In this document: positions 8,559 through 16,072 of the stretch, piece by piece | Layout of the letters: each line of letters opens with the position of its first letter | Position numbering within the stretch: the stretch's first letter is position 1 | NCBI GenBank assembly: GCA_937976305.1 | Contig: CALJSB010000044.1 | Location: 1-61,196 of the forward strand | DNA: 61,196 nt | From: an uncultured Acidimicrobiales bacterium | Lineage (GTDB): Bacteria > Actinomycetota > Acidimicrobiia > Acidimicrobiales > SZUA-35 | Direction of reading: 5' to 3' | The notes under the pieces: generated by a model | Seen by the model: the letters and a program-made list of their open reading frames with translations, nothing else | Told to the model about the DNA's origin: nothing | Databases searched by the model: none | Translations under genes and position numbers: made by a program

Positions 8559-9206
8559 ATGACGTGCGCTGACGCAGCAGCCGTGATCGGCGTTGGCCCT
8601 GGTCGGGTTCGTCAACTCGTCGCAGATGGTGAGTTGTCGGCCGATCGATTCGGGAACGCTTTGCTGCTCGATTCGGAACGGGTGCACGAGTACGCACACA
8701 TTCGACTGCCCGCTCCACACCGTCGCGTTGACCCAGCATCAGCCTGGTCGACGATCACGGACAATCAGTTCGACTGGCTCTACGAGGCCGACGAGCGTGA
8801 CCTTATGCGGCGACGCCTCCGTTCCAGGGCCAGCTTCACCCGGGGTTACGCCCATCGCTCACTGCTACCCGATCTGAAGTCATTGATCATGCTGTCTGGG
8901 CAGGCCGCTGCTGAACACCACGGCGTGCCTGTTGATGCTCGAGACAGCTCACTCATCGGGTACGTGACCGCTGAAGCGTTCGACACGCTGCCGCCTGTGG
9001 TGTGGCGGCCGCTCAGCTCGCCAAGAAGCTGGAACATCGAGATCGGTGTGATCCCCGAAGATGTCCCTTGGCCCTTCGCATCCGGGGCGGAGGTTGTCGA
9101 TCTCGTGACGTGCTGGCTCGATCTGGAAGATCATCAGGAACGCTCAGCTCGGCTTGCCCTCGATCAGCTACCGGGATGGCTCCGAGAACGCCGATCCGGC
9201 GGGTAA
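8559..9206 (+). CDS. Excisionase/MerR-like HTH DNA-binding protein
   Basis: Start at ATG 8559, with AAGGTGG 8 nt upstream and 4 nt after the previous stop; 215 aa. Residues 1-48 (MTCADAAAVIGVGPGRVRQL then VADGELSADRFGNALLLD) are a winged-helix excisionase/MerR-type domain: helix-turn-helix (AAAVIGVGPGRVRQLVADG) plus a wing. The remaining 165 residues are unrecognised; they include an RRRLRSRASFTRGYAHRSLL stretch that looks basic and helical. It is probably co-transcribed with the P-loop-like gene, and its 3' end overlaps the next gene by 31 nt. It may regulate this local gene set. A type IV antitoxin (AbiEi-like) role was considered but not supported by any clear motif. Confidence 0.55.
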   Translation: MTCADAAAVIGVGPGRVRQLVADGELSADRFGNALLLDSERVHEYAHIRLPAPHRRVDPASAWSTITDNQFDWLYEADERDLMRRRLRSRASFTRGYAHRSLLPDLKSLIMLSGQAAAEHHGVPVDARDSSLIGYVTAEAFDTLPPVVWRPLSSPRSWNIEIGVIPEDVPWPFASGAEVVDLVTCWLDLEDHQERSARLALDQLPGWLRERRSGG

Positions 9207-9988
9207 AGCTGTGGAGCTTGTTTGTCGACATTGTCGGTATGTGGCCAGGAAGACACAAAGCGCAACCGGGGACACGTCTCGAGGAGCACAGCGTCATCTG
9301 GATCAGGAGTCATCACGACCCGGAAGTGCTTCGTTCGGAACTGGTTCCGGACGCGTACGTGGTGCACGGCCTCCGGGAGGGTTCCGCGCATTACGGACAC
9401 GGCATGCACATGCCACACGCTCTCGAAGAACATGTGAGGCAGGATCGCGAGGTCTGGTCGAAACCGTACGCAGCTGACCGCGAGATCGACGTGGCAGATC
9501 GCAACGGTAGGCCGCTGTTTAGCGGATTGGAGTTCGGTCCGATCGACCCAGCGTTGCGGGCCGAGGTTGTTCACTTCCGGCGAGCGTGGGGCGCCGCCGG
9601 TGTTTTTGACTACCCACTTGGCACTGACCGTAAGCACGTGTGCTGCCGCCCCAAGAAGGTGACCGTGGAAGGCCAACGTGGCTACAAGACCAGTCGGTGG
9701 CTGCTTCACGGGACACCAGTGGACGGTTGGCCGGGCTGGCACACCGAAACAACGAGATGGGGTGTCACTACCGATCGGCGCCGACTCAAAGAGATGCCGT
9801 CCAGGCCAGTCGCCCAGCAGGAAGCCATTGATACGCCCGAAGGGCTGTGGATTTTCGGGCGAAAAGGACCAGCTTTCTGGCACGGAGCCGGCAGGACATT
9901 CCGACAAGATCGGCTCGATCGCAGCATTGAGCGACTCGGATGCATGCTCGAAGCAAACAGACAGTCGCTGGCAAACACCTCGTCCTGA
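9176..9988 (+). CDS. Unknown protein, copy 1 of a tandem duplication
   Basis: Start at ATG 9176, chosen because the N-terminus then aligns with the GTG start of the second copy (VKLWSLFVDIVGMWPG versus VKLWRLGVDNVVMWSR); 270 aa. Conserved blocks shared with copy 2 are PGTRLEEHSVIWIRSHHDPE, KPYAADREIDVADRNGRPLF, RRAWGAAG.FDY.LGTDRKH, CCRPKKVT and the C-terminal TPEG.WIFG. The CC and DRKH residues hint at metal binding but no known family is recognised. It overlaps the HTH gene by 31 nt. No signal peptide or membrane segment. Confidence 0.6.
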   Translation: MAPRTPIRRVKLWSLFVDIVGMWPGRHKAQPGTRLEEHSVIWIRSHHDPEVLRSELVPDAYVVHGLREGSAHYGHGMHMPHALEEHVRQDREVWSKPYAADREIDVADRNGRPLFSGLEFGPIDPALRAEVVHFRRAWGAAGVFDYPLGTDRKHVCCRPKKVTVEGQRGYKTSRWLLHGTPVDGWPGWHTETTRWGVTTDRRRLKEMPSRPVAQQEAIDTPEGLWIFGRKGPAFWHGAGRTFRQDRLDRSIERLGCMLEANRQSLANTSS

Positions 9989-10129
9989 ACTAGCGGTCGC
10001 TTGCTGACACCGAGAGTGACAGCGGTCTTGCCTCTGGCACTGTCGAGAATGCGAACTGCCTGCGACCTCGCCAGGCGTTCGATTGGTGCTCGCTCCTGGT
10101 CCTGATCTGGCTCCGCGGAGAGGTGTGTC

Positions 10130-10945
10130 GTGTCGGCCCGACGCAACGAACCGGTGGTAAAGCTGTGGCGCTTGGGTGTCGACAATGTCGTTATGTGGTC
10201 ACGACGACGCAAAGTGCAACCGGGGACGCGTCTCGAGGAGCACAGCGTCATTTGGATCAGGAGTCATCACGACCCGGAAGTGCTTCGTTCGGAATTGGTT
10301 CCGGACGCGTACGTGGTGGTCGGCCTCCGGGAGCGTGCACTAGACGAAGGCCTCGCTATGCACATGCCACTCGCTCTCGAAGCACTGGTCAGCCAAGACC
10401 GAGAAGGTTGGTCGAAACCGTACGCGGCTGACCGCGAGATCGACGTCGCAGACCGCAACGGCAGGCCGCTGTTCAGCGGATTGGAGTTCGGTCCGGTCGA
10501 CCCAGTGTTGCGGGCCGAGGTTGTTCACTACCGGCGGGCATGGGGTGCCGCAGGCATCTTTGACTACGCACTCGGCACTGACCGCAAGCACAAGTGCTGC
10601 CGCCCCAAAAAGGTCACCGAGAAGAGCGACGGTGGCTACAGGACAAGTCGGTGGCTGAGCCACGGAAGAGCGGTGGACGGCTGGCCGGGATGGCACACCC
10701 ACACAACAAACTGCGGCATCACCACCGAACGGCTCAGGGTTAAAGAGCTGCCGGCAAACGCGCGTCGCGCGTACAGATTCCTGGAAACACCCGAAGGATT
10801 CTGGATCTTCGGGCAAAAGACCAGCCCGGTGCACTGGACAACGGCCAATCGCCCGGAACGACAAGAAGACATCGATCAAATGGCGGAAGAACTCGAGCAG
10901 ATGCTCGAAGAAACCAGACAGATGCTGGCCGCTACCACCAACTGA
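10130..10945 (+). CDS. Unknown protein, copy 2 of a tandem duplication
   Basis: 271 aa from GTG 10130, preceded by a good ribosome binding site (GGAGAGG, 10117-10123). It is colinear with the gene at 9176-9988. The DNA of the 5' third (10216-10334 versus 9262-9380) is nearly identical, whereas the 3' part has diverged more, suggesting duplication with partial gene conversion. The C-terminus ends in a Glu/Gln-rich probable coiled-coil helix (IDQMAEELEQMLEETRQMLA). Function unknown. Both copies keep an open frame and the same conserved blocks, so both are probably expressed proteins rather than decayed copies. Confidence 0.6.
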   Translation: MSARRNEPVVKLWRLGVDNVVMWSRRRKVQPGTRLEEHSVIWIRSHHDPEVLRSELVPDAYVVVGLRERALDEGLAMHMPLALEALVSQDREGWSKPYAADREIDVADRNGRPLFSGLEFGPVDPVLRAEVVHYRRAWGAAGIFDYALGTDRKHKCCRPKKVTEKSDGGYRTSRWLSHGRAVDGWPGWHTHTTNCGITTERLRVKELPANARRAYRFLETPEGFWIFGQKTSPVHWTTANRPERQEDIDQMAEELEQMLEETRQMLAATTN

Positions 10946-11358
10946 GCAAACACCCTCACCCACGACGAGCTGAAGCACTCTCACGCAAAGCGACTGCGAG
11001 CCCTTGTAGGTGGGTGCAGAACCGGGCGACTTGTCGGCGATACCACGGAGGGTTGTGGCTGTGTCTTTGCTCTAAAGAGGTTTCTGCGGTGTCGCTCGCG
11101 CGTGGGCAAGCGCTGCGATTAGATCGGGGCCTTCGATGGTTTCTCTTCGACGGCTTTTTCGTACCTGTGCCTTCGGAATTTGCGGCCGATGACCGGCCTC
11201 TTTGAGCGATAGCTGCGGGGACGCACGGAGGGAACAAGTCGGTGGACCCCGCCCAGTTGAGGCCCACGTTCTTCCCGCCGCTAGTCGGTTTCAAGAAAAC
11301 GTGGTGCCATTGGCGCCACGTTCCTGAAGGTGACATAGCTGTTGGTCGAGAGACTGGC
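10946..11358. other. Non-coding spacer with a strong stem-loop
   Basis: About 410 bp between the duplicated unknown gene and the first recombinase-like gene. The frame of the downstream gene is open from 11242, but I see no ribosome binding site before ATG 11359, and the extra codons look non-coding. The spacer contains the near-perfect stem-loop at 11298-11322, listed separately. It may include one end of the downstream mobile module. Confidence 0.4.
11298..11322. repeat. 11-bp stem-loop upstream of recombinase-like gene
   Basis: AACGTGGTGCC-ATT-GGCGCCACGTT: an 11-bp stem (one G-U) with a 3-nt loop, 37 bp before the proposed start at 11359. No T-tract follows. It could be a recombination or binding site, an operator or an mRNA hairpin. 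Confidence 0.5.
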
Positions 11359-12186
11359 ATGACACTTTCAAAGGACTCAACACAGTGGGCGGATGAGCAG
11401 ATCAGCCGTCGAAACGACCCAGACCTCCCCGTCGGACTTCGCTCTGCCCTCATCGAGTACGGCGCATTCTTACAACGGGTCGGATCCGAGCTGAACGATC
11501 GCTCGGCCTCGGATGCAGCAACGATCGAACGGTTCGCCCATCAGACGGCCAGGGATCTAACGACTGCCAGGGTACGGCGTTGGACATTGCGGGATCACTT
11601 CCTGCAGACGTGCGGGTCACTGCGAAATGCCAACACACCTCGGCAGCCGATGCGTGAGCTGGGGCCAGCTACGCGTCCATACAGCCGCTCGGATGAGACG
11701 ACGCTTATCCGAACGGTCAGCTCTGTTCGAGCTCCGGGGCATCGTCGCGCCGTGCTCGTCGCTTTGGTAGCGGGGCTCGGCGCAGGGCTCGCAAGAAGGG
11801 ACATCGAAGTTTGCGGTAGGGACCAGCTTTGGCAGGCAAACAGTGCATGGTGGATCTCTCGGCCCTGCGCGGACGTGCCAGTTCGCCGACTCGTTGAACC
11901 GCTCGTGCCGCCGCTTGTCGATCTGATCGCAGCGCAACACGGCGAAGGGCTTCTGCCGAGACCGATGACGGTCCATCTGGTCACTCGACAACCTGTTGGC
12001 GGCGTTCGGATCGACTACCGTCGCCTTCGCGCTACTTGGATCGTTCGCCAGCTTGAGAGCGGCACGACCATCCCGGTGCTTCTCGATGCCCTGGGAATGG
12101 ACGACCCTCGATGGCTTTGGTCCTATGGCCGACACGTCGCCATGCCGTCCGAGTCAGACCGGGTAGAGATGCTGCGGGGGCGATGA
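11359..12186 (+). CDS. Recombinase-like protein 1 (divergent tyrosine-recombinase fold)
   Basis: 275 aa from ATG 11359. The C-terminal half has a tyrosine-recombinase-like layout: ALVAGLGAGLARRDIEV resembles the Arg-I box (G.R..E), though the usual Arg is shifted or replaced, and YRRLRATWIVRQLESGTTIP followed by VLLDALGMDD resembles the H..R...T..L..G......LG block. The canonical His and the nucleophilic Tyr context are not clear; a Tyr occurs in WSYGRHV. It is paralogous to the gene at 12568 (shared R.RATWIV..L..GT..P.LL.A.G). It may be a structural or accessory recombinase rather than an active integrase. Confidence 0.5.
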   Translation: MTLSKDSTQWADEQISRRNDPDLPVGLRSALIEYGAFLQRVGSELNDRSASDAATIERFAHQTARDLTTARVRRWTLRDHFLQTCGSLRNANTPRQPMRELGPATRPYSRSDETTLIRTVSSVRAPGHRRAVLVALVAGLGAGLARRDIEVCGRDQLWQANSAWWISRPCADVPVRRLVEPLVPPLVDLIAAQHGEGLLPRPMTVHLVTRQPVGGVRIDYRRLRATWIVRQLESGTTIPVLLDALGMDDPRWLWSYGRHVAMPSESDRVEMLRGR

Positions 12187-12206
12187 TGAGGAGCGCCTGC
12201 ACGAGG

Positions 12207-12488
12207 CTAAAGATCCGGCCAGATTTTCTCGTCGATCGCCGCTTCCAGTTTCGCGATCGTTTCGAGATTTGGCCAGATCTCGCCTGCCACTACACGGCGA
12301 ATCGTTGTGTGGCTCGTGTCAGAACGACGCGCCAGTTCCCTCATTCCGAGATTCTGAGATTGCTTGCGAATCGTTCGAGCGACATGCCTCGCAACGTATG
12401 CGTGACGCACAGATTGTACGTCGCAATCAGGCCATGTGCCAGAACCCGTGATCGCGTAGTCCATCGGCCGGCTTCTCCTAGTGGCCAC
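12207..12488 (-). CDS. XRE-type HTH regulator
   Basis: 93 aa from GTG 12488, or a shorter form from the internal ATG 12464. Residues about 45-90 (MRELARRSDTSHTTIRRVVA then GEIWPNLETIAKLEAAID) are a classic lambda-repressor/XRE helix-turn-helix. It is transcribed divergently from the second recombinase-like gene, and the 80-bp gap between the two starts contains a palindrome (12530-12545) that is a natural operator candidate. It probably autoregulates and controls the recombinase/transposase operon. Confidence 0.75.
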   Translation of the reverse strand: MATRRSRPMDYAITGSGTWPDCDVQSVRHAYVARHVARTIRKQSQNLGMRELARRSDTSHTTIRRVVAGEIWPNLETIAKLEAAIDEKIWPDL

Positions 12489-12529
12489 AGTTACTTCCTC
12501 TCAACTCGCCCTGAGCCGATCCGACATAT

Positions 12530-12545
12530 GGAACATATGTGTTCC
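12530..12545. promoter_or_regulatory. Candidate operator palindrome between divergent genes
   Basis: GGAACA-TATG-TGTTCC: perfect 6-bp half sites with a 4-bp spacer, 23 bp before ATG 12568. An overlapping direct repeat CATATGGAACATATG lies at 12525-12539. Its position between the XRE gene and the operon it faces suggests it is the XRE binding site; this is inference. Confidence 0.45.
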
Positions 12546-12567
12546 ACTTCACAAGGAGTCCCCTTCG

Positions 12568-13491
12568 ATGACTGAGAACTGCCCAACAAGCGATGTCGCA
12601 AAGAGAGTTCAGCAGTTCGTACCCACTGGGCCAGCTGCGGAGCTCTGGGATGCCGAAGGACCCGCGATCACAGCAATTGTCGAAGCCCTTGCGCCAACCA
12701 CGGCGAAACAGGCTGGCGATCTCATGAGCGCTCTTTGCGGATTCGCTGTCTTTACCAACGCAACAGGGAGTCAGCGACCGCTCGGAGAACGACTCACGCC
12801 AGCACACATCGAACGGTACGTAGCGGGACTTTCCACGGAAGGCGCGAGCAGGACGATTCGATCGCTTCTGCGCTCTCTCGGTCGAGAAGCGAACCCTGCG
12901 GCTGGATGGCGGACCGAGACCCAACAGCTCGGCAAGTCGACCAATACCCGCCCGTACACCGAACTCGAGATCGCCCGACATCTGCGTGCCGCACGATCGA
13001 TCCGGACCACTGCGGTCGGCCATACCTACCTCTGGTGCCTTGTAGGTGGAGTTGCGCTCGGCGCAGACGCTCAAGCCCTGAAACAAATCACTCCGAATCA
13101 GATGGAACTCGGTTCCGACGCGACATGGGTTCATTTGCCGGGCAGGCCAATCCCACTCCCCGTCACCGGCGTGTGGGCGATCGAACTGCATGCCCTTGCG
13201 GAAGACGTCGAACCGGACCAACCGATCCTTGGTCCAGCGTCCCGAATCAACAATGCCATCTCGAAAATCAAACCTGCCAGCGGAGACAAGTTTCAGGTGC
13301 AACGATGCCGCGCCACTTGGATAGTCGCGCTCATCAACGCAGGTACGCCGTTGCCGTTGCTTCTCAGCGCCGCAGGACTCACAACGCCCGGATCTCTCGA
13401 TACCTACTACCGGCAAGCCACCCCACCACAGGCGTCGCCGTCGGCGCTTGTCGACGCAGCGTCGATGCTCCCGTTCGGGAAGCACAGCTAG
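12568..13491 (+). CDS. Recombinase-like protein 2 (divergent tyrosine-recombinase fold)
   Basis: Start at ATG 12568 on the strength of AAGGAG 9 nt upstream; 307 aa. The frame is open upstream to 12481, but that would place codons across the operator-like palindrome. The N-terminal half (LAPTTAKQAGDLMSALCGFA, then LTPAHIERYVAGLS) resembles the SAM-like core-binding domain of tyrosine recombinases. The C-terminal half (YLWCLVGGVALGADAQALKQ, VQRCRATWIVALINAGTPLP followed by LLLSAAGLTTPGSLDTYY) mimics the catalytic domain, with CRATW where H..R is usual and a terminal YY. The Arg-I position appears lost. The transposase-like gene starts 3 nt after its stop, so the two are an operon. Confidence 0.5.
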   Translation: MTENCPTSDVAKRVQQFVPTGPAAELWDAEGPAITAIVEALAPTTAKQAGDLMSALCGFAVFTNATGSQRPLGERLTPAHIERYVAGLSTEGASRTIRSLLRSLGREANPAAGWRTETQQLGKSTNTRPYTELEIARHLRAARSIRTTAVGHTYLWCLVGGVALGADAQALKQITPNQMELGSDATWVHLPGRPIPLPVTGVWAIELHALAEDVEPDQPILGPASRINNAISKIKPASGDKFQVQRCRATWIVALINAGTPLPLLLSAAGLTTPGSLDTYYRQATPPQASPSALVDAASMLPFGKHS

Positions 13492-13494
13492 CGC

Positions 13495-14967
13495 ATGAAG
13501 CGACCCACTCGCCAACCCGGACGGGGCGACAAGTACGCCTCCGGCCGGGCGCTGCCTGCGATAGGGCCGCCTGCGAGTGTGCATATGGACGACGCGCTCT
13601 TTGTCTTTCACGAGTTGGCGTCCGAAACGCTCCAAGACCTCGAGGCAGAGCTGAACGACCATCCCGGCCGGCAAGCCCAGCTCCCGTTCGCCACCTACCT
13701 GCTGGGTGCGCTGCTCACAAGCTTCGGTCGACGCCAACTGCTCGATACTGAGATCGCTGCAACCCTCCGCAGCATTCCGAAAAAGTACCACCGCCGCCTC
13801 GGAATCACCGTTGACGGCCACACCGTCACGTACCACCAGGTCGGGCACAAGAAGCGCCGAGCGTTCAAACTTCTTGAACGCAAGCGACTGTCGCTGAACC
13901 CGCACGAGAACGTTGACCCTGCGACAGTGATCGTCAACGATCTCCTCAAAGTCACACGTGCTGGCGCAGAGTTCAGCCGTTCCCTTGCGTTGGACGGCAC
14001 GGTGACCGACTCCTGGGAGCATCCTGACAAGCCGAGAGCTCAGGTGGATCCAAAGACAGGCGAAATCAGATCGGACGCTCGCCTGGGGCACGCACCCAGA
14101 AAGCGGCACGGAAGTGGCTTCAAGTACGGCTATGAAGTCGAAGTCATTGCCACGACCGATATCGGCATGCCGAAACTGGTCCACAGCATGATGGTCCATG
14201 CCAATCACACAGGCCACCGCCAGCGAGTCGCGCCGCTGCTGAAAGCAATGGCTGCAGCTGGCGAGATCGACCGGGTCATCATGGACGCCGGCTACTACCA
14301 CAAGGAACCCGGGGACTTCGCCCAAAGACTCTATGACGCGGGAATCGACCAGATCTTCTCTCCCCGAGCACACCAACACAGCAATCAAGACATCAAAGGA
14401 GCGAAAGTTCTCGACGGCGACACCTACTGCCCCTGCATGCCGAAAGGTCTCGTCCAAATAGGTTCGGTCTCGGGGAAGAACTCTCCGCCGACAAGGGCGA
14501 AGATTGCTCGGTTTGAAGAACGACAGTCCTACCGACTCGCCAACCACGGAACCACCGGCGCCGGGAACCCGAGATTCAAATGCCCGGCCAAAGCTGGCAA
14601 GGTCCGCTGCCCGCGAGTACCGACTTCGATGAAGCTGTCCGCAGCAACCAAACCGACGATCGACGTAGTCGATGATGGTCTGGGACTGCCTGAAATCTGC
14701 GACAAGGGCGTCATCACTGTCCCGATCGAACAAGTCGTCCGAGATCGCCAGGCCATCCCTTACGGCACCCAGAAATGGGTCACCACCTACGGACGCCGCA
14801 ACATGGCCGAAACGGTCAACTCTCTCGTCAACCATGCGATGGGAACGTTCGAGGTGGGAGCGGTCAGAACGATGGGTCTGGACGCTCATACGATCCTTGT
14901 TGGCATGCTCGCAGTAGCCACGAACATGACGACTTGGCACAACCACCAGCTGCAACACCCCGACTAG
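13495..14967 (+). CDS. DDE-type transposase-like protein
   Basis: 490 aa from ATG 13495, 3 nt after the recombinase-like gene. The catalytic triad of a DDE/RNase H-fold transposase can be picked out: LALDGTV (D167), RVIMDAGYY (D264) and YGRRNMAETVNS (Y432..R..E439), the last resembling the Y-(2)-R-(3)-E signature of IS4/IS1182-like elements. Residues between D264 and E439 form an insertion with Cys residues (CPC, KCPAK, VRCP), perhaps a zinc site. There are no obvious IS terminal repeats immediately around this single gene, and its coupling to the recombinase-like gene argues that it is part of a larger mobile module. Confidence 0.65.
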   Translation: MKRPTRQPGRGDKYASGRALPAIGPPASVHMDDALFVFHELASETLQDLEAELNDHPGRQAQLPFATYLLGALLTSFGRRQLLDTEIAATLRSIPKKYHRRLGITVDGHTVTYHQVGHKKRRAFKLLERKRLSLNPHENVDPATVIVNDLLKVTRAGAEFSRSLALDGTVTDSWEHPDKPRAQVDPKTGEIRSDARLGHAPRKRHGSGFKYGYEVEVIATTDIGMPKLVHSMMVHANHTGHRQRVAPLLKAMAAAGEIDRVIMDAGYYHKEPGDFAQRLYDAGIDQIFSPRAHQHSNQDIKGAKVLDGDTYCPCMPKGLVQIGSVSGKNSPPTRAKIARFEERQSYRLANHGTTGAGNPRFKCPAKAGKVRCPRVPTSMKLSAATKPTIDVVDDGLGLPEICDKGVITVPIEQVVRDRQAIPYGTQKWVTTYGRRNMAETVNSLVNHAMGTFEVGAVRTMGLDAHTILVGMLAVATNMTTWHNHQLQHPD

Positions 14968-14993
14968 CAAGTCGCAAGGAGAGCTGACTAAGG

Positions 14994-15013
14994 GACCCTC
15001 CCAAGCGGGGGTC
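14994..15013 (+). terminator. Hairpin downstream of DDE gene
   Basis: GACCCTC-CCAAGC-GGGGGTC, a 7-bp stem with one G-T pair, 27 nt after the DDE gene stop, followed by TTCGTCG. A weak factor-independent terminator candidate. The remaining DNA to the tRNA (15014-15170) holds no gene that I recognise; it contains an inverted repeat GAACCAG/CTGGTTC at 15108-15133. Confidence 0.4.
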
Positions 15014-15144
15014 TTCGTCGCGCCCGGGTTCCGAAAACGGGATGCACCTGGGAGTCTGAGCGGAACCCCAGAAGACAAGGCGGCCCCCTAGTGGCGTTGA
15101 TATCCCTGAACCAGTGCTGATCGCCGCTGGTTCCAAACAAATTC

Positions 15145-15166
15145 GGCTCGAAGTTGCAAAAGAGCC
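15145..15166 (-). terminator. Possible tRNA-Leu terminator
   Basis: Read on the minus strand just after the tRNA: GGCTC, a 12-nt loop, GAGCC, then GAATTTGTTT. Short stem with a T-rich tail; weak. Confidence 0.3.
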
Positions 15167-15170
15167 ATAG

Positions 15171-15254
15171 TGCGCGAGGGGGGACTTGAACCCCCACGTC
15201 CGTTAAGACACAGGAACCTGAATCCTGCGTGTCTGCCAATTCCACCACTCGCGC
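15171..15254 (-). tRNA. tRNA-Leu (anticodon CAG)
   Basis: On the minus strand the acceptor stem GCGCGAG (15254-15248) pairs with CTCGCGC (15178-15172), with discriminator A at 15171 and no encoded CCA. The anticodon stem CAGGA/TCCTG encloses the loop TTCAGGT, giving anticodon CAG at 15220-15218. The T arm GGGGGTTCAAGTCCCCC and the long variable arm expected of a class II leucine tRNA are present. It lies exactly at the border between accessory DNA (left) and the conserved cell-wall cluster (right), with its 3' end facing the accessory side, a common integrase target arrangement. Confidence 0.95.
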
Positions 15255-15313
15255 GAGCGGAGAGATGATCTTAGCGCTCCCAAGATGGAACAGAGCACGG
15301 TTAACTTGATGGG

Positions 15314-15976
15314 GTGGTACTGCGGAACATCGAACAGCGCCTCGAGCGCTTGGTCGAAGGGATGTTCGCCCGCGCCTTCCGTTCTGGTCTGCAACCTGTC
15401 GAGATCGGTCGACGTCTGATTCGCGAGCTCGATTCGCATCGCACCCTCGACGTGAGCGGTCGCCCCGTCGGACCCAATCGCTTCGGTGTTCGTCTCGCCA
15501 CTGAGGATTACCAGAAGCTCATGAAGATCCGTGAGTCGCTCGTGCGCGAGCTGAGCTCGAGTGTCCGCGAGCACGCCCGAGAGGAGGGAATGCTCTTCCT
15601 CGGTCGGGTCGCCATTGAGATCTTCGAAGATCCGAAGGTGCACGAAGGCATGTTCCGGGTCGACAGCAGCTTCGACGAGACGGCCGCCGTTGCGGCTCCA
15701 CCGGCCTACCTCGAGCTACCTGACGGTCAGCGGGTCGAGTTGAGCCAGCGCATCGCCAAGATCGGCCGCCTTCCCGAGAGCGACGTGATCCTCGATGATC
15801 CAAACGCGTCGCGCAACCACGCCGAGCTACACCCTGAGGGCGATACGTATCTGCTTGTTGATCTCGGCTCGACCAACGGTTCGAAGATCAATGGCGTGCG
15901 AGCCAACGGACGTCTCCTCGCCGACGGCGACGAGCTGACGTTCGGCATCGTCTCGCTCGTGTTTCGGCAGTTATGA
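15314..15976 (+). CDS. fhaA: FHA-domain protein with DUF3662 (FhaA)
   Basis: 220 aa from GTG 15314. Residues 1-110 (LRNIEQRLERLVEGMFARAF, then RSGLQPVEIGRRLIREL) are the actinobacterial FhaA N-terminal domain (DUF3662). After a short linker, a C-terminal FHA domain (residues about 130-220) shows the phosphothreonine-binding signature: IGRLPESDVILDD, SRNHAEL and DLGSTNGSKING. In Mycobacterium FhaA is a PknB substrate that binds the pseudokinase MviN and tunes peptidoglycan synthesis at the pole and septum. The linker is shorter than in mycobacterial FhaA (over 500 aa). First gene of the fhaA-fhaB-pstP-rodA-pbpA-pknB cluster, divergent from tRNA-Leu. Confidence 0.9.
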   Translation: MVLRNIEQRLERLVEGMFARAFRSGLQPVEIGRRLIRELDSHRTLDVSGRPVGPNRFGVRLATEDYQKLMKIRESLVRELSSSVREHAREEGMLFLGRVAIEIFEDPKVHEGMFRVDSSFDETAAVAAPPAYLELPDGQRVELSQRIAKIGRLPESDVILDDPNASRNHAELHPEGDTYLLVDLGSTNGSKINGVRANGRLLADGDELTFGIVSLVFRQL

Positions 15977-16072
15977 ACACCGCTCTCAGATGTGTCGAGA
16001 CCGGCAGGTTCGCCCCCGGAACATGGTGGTCTGCGCGCACCGTGCCTGCGATGAGCGCCGCATGTCAGTACT

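Noticed and set aside
12478..15078. An 866-codon open frame on the minus strand
   Set aside because: It runs antisense across the recombinase-like and DDE genes, which have clear motifs on the plus strand; its translation shows no family signature.
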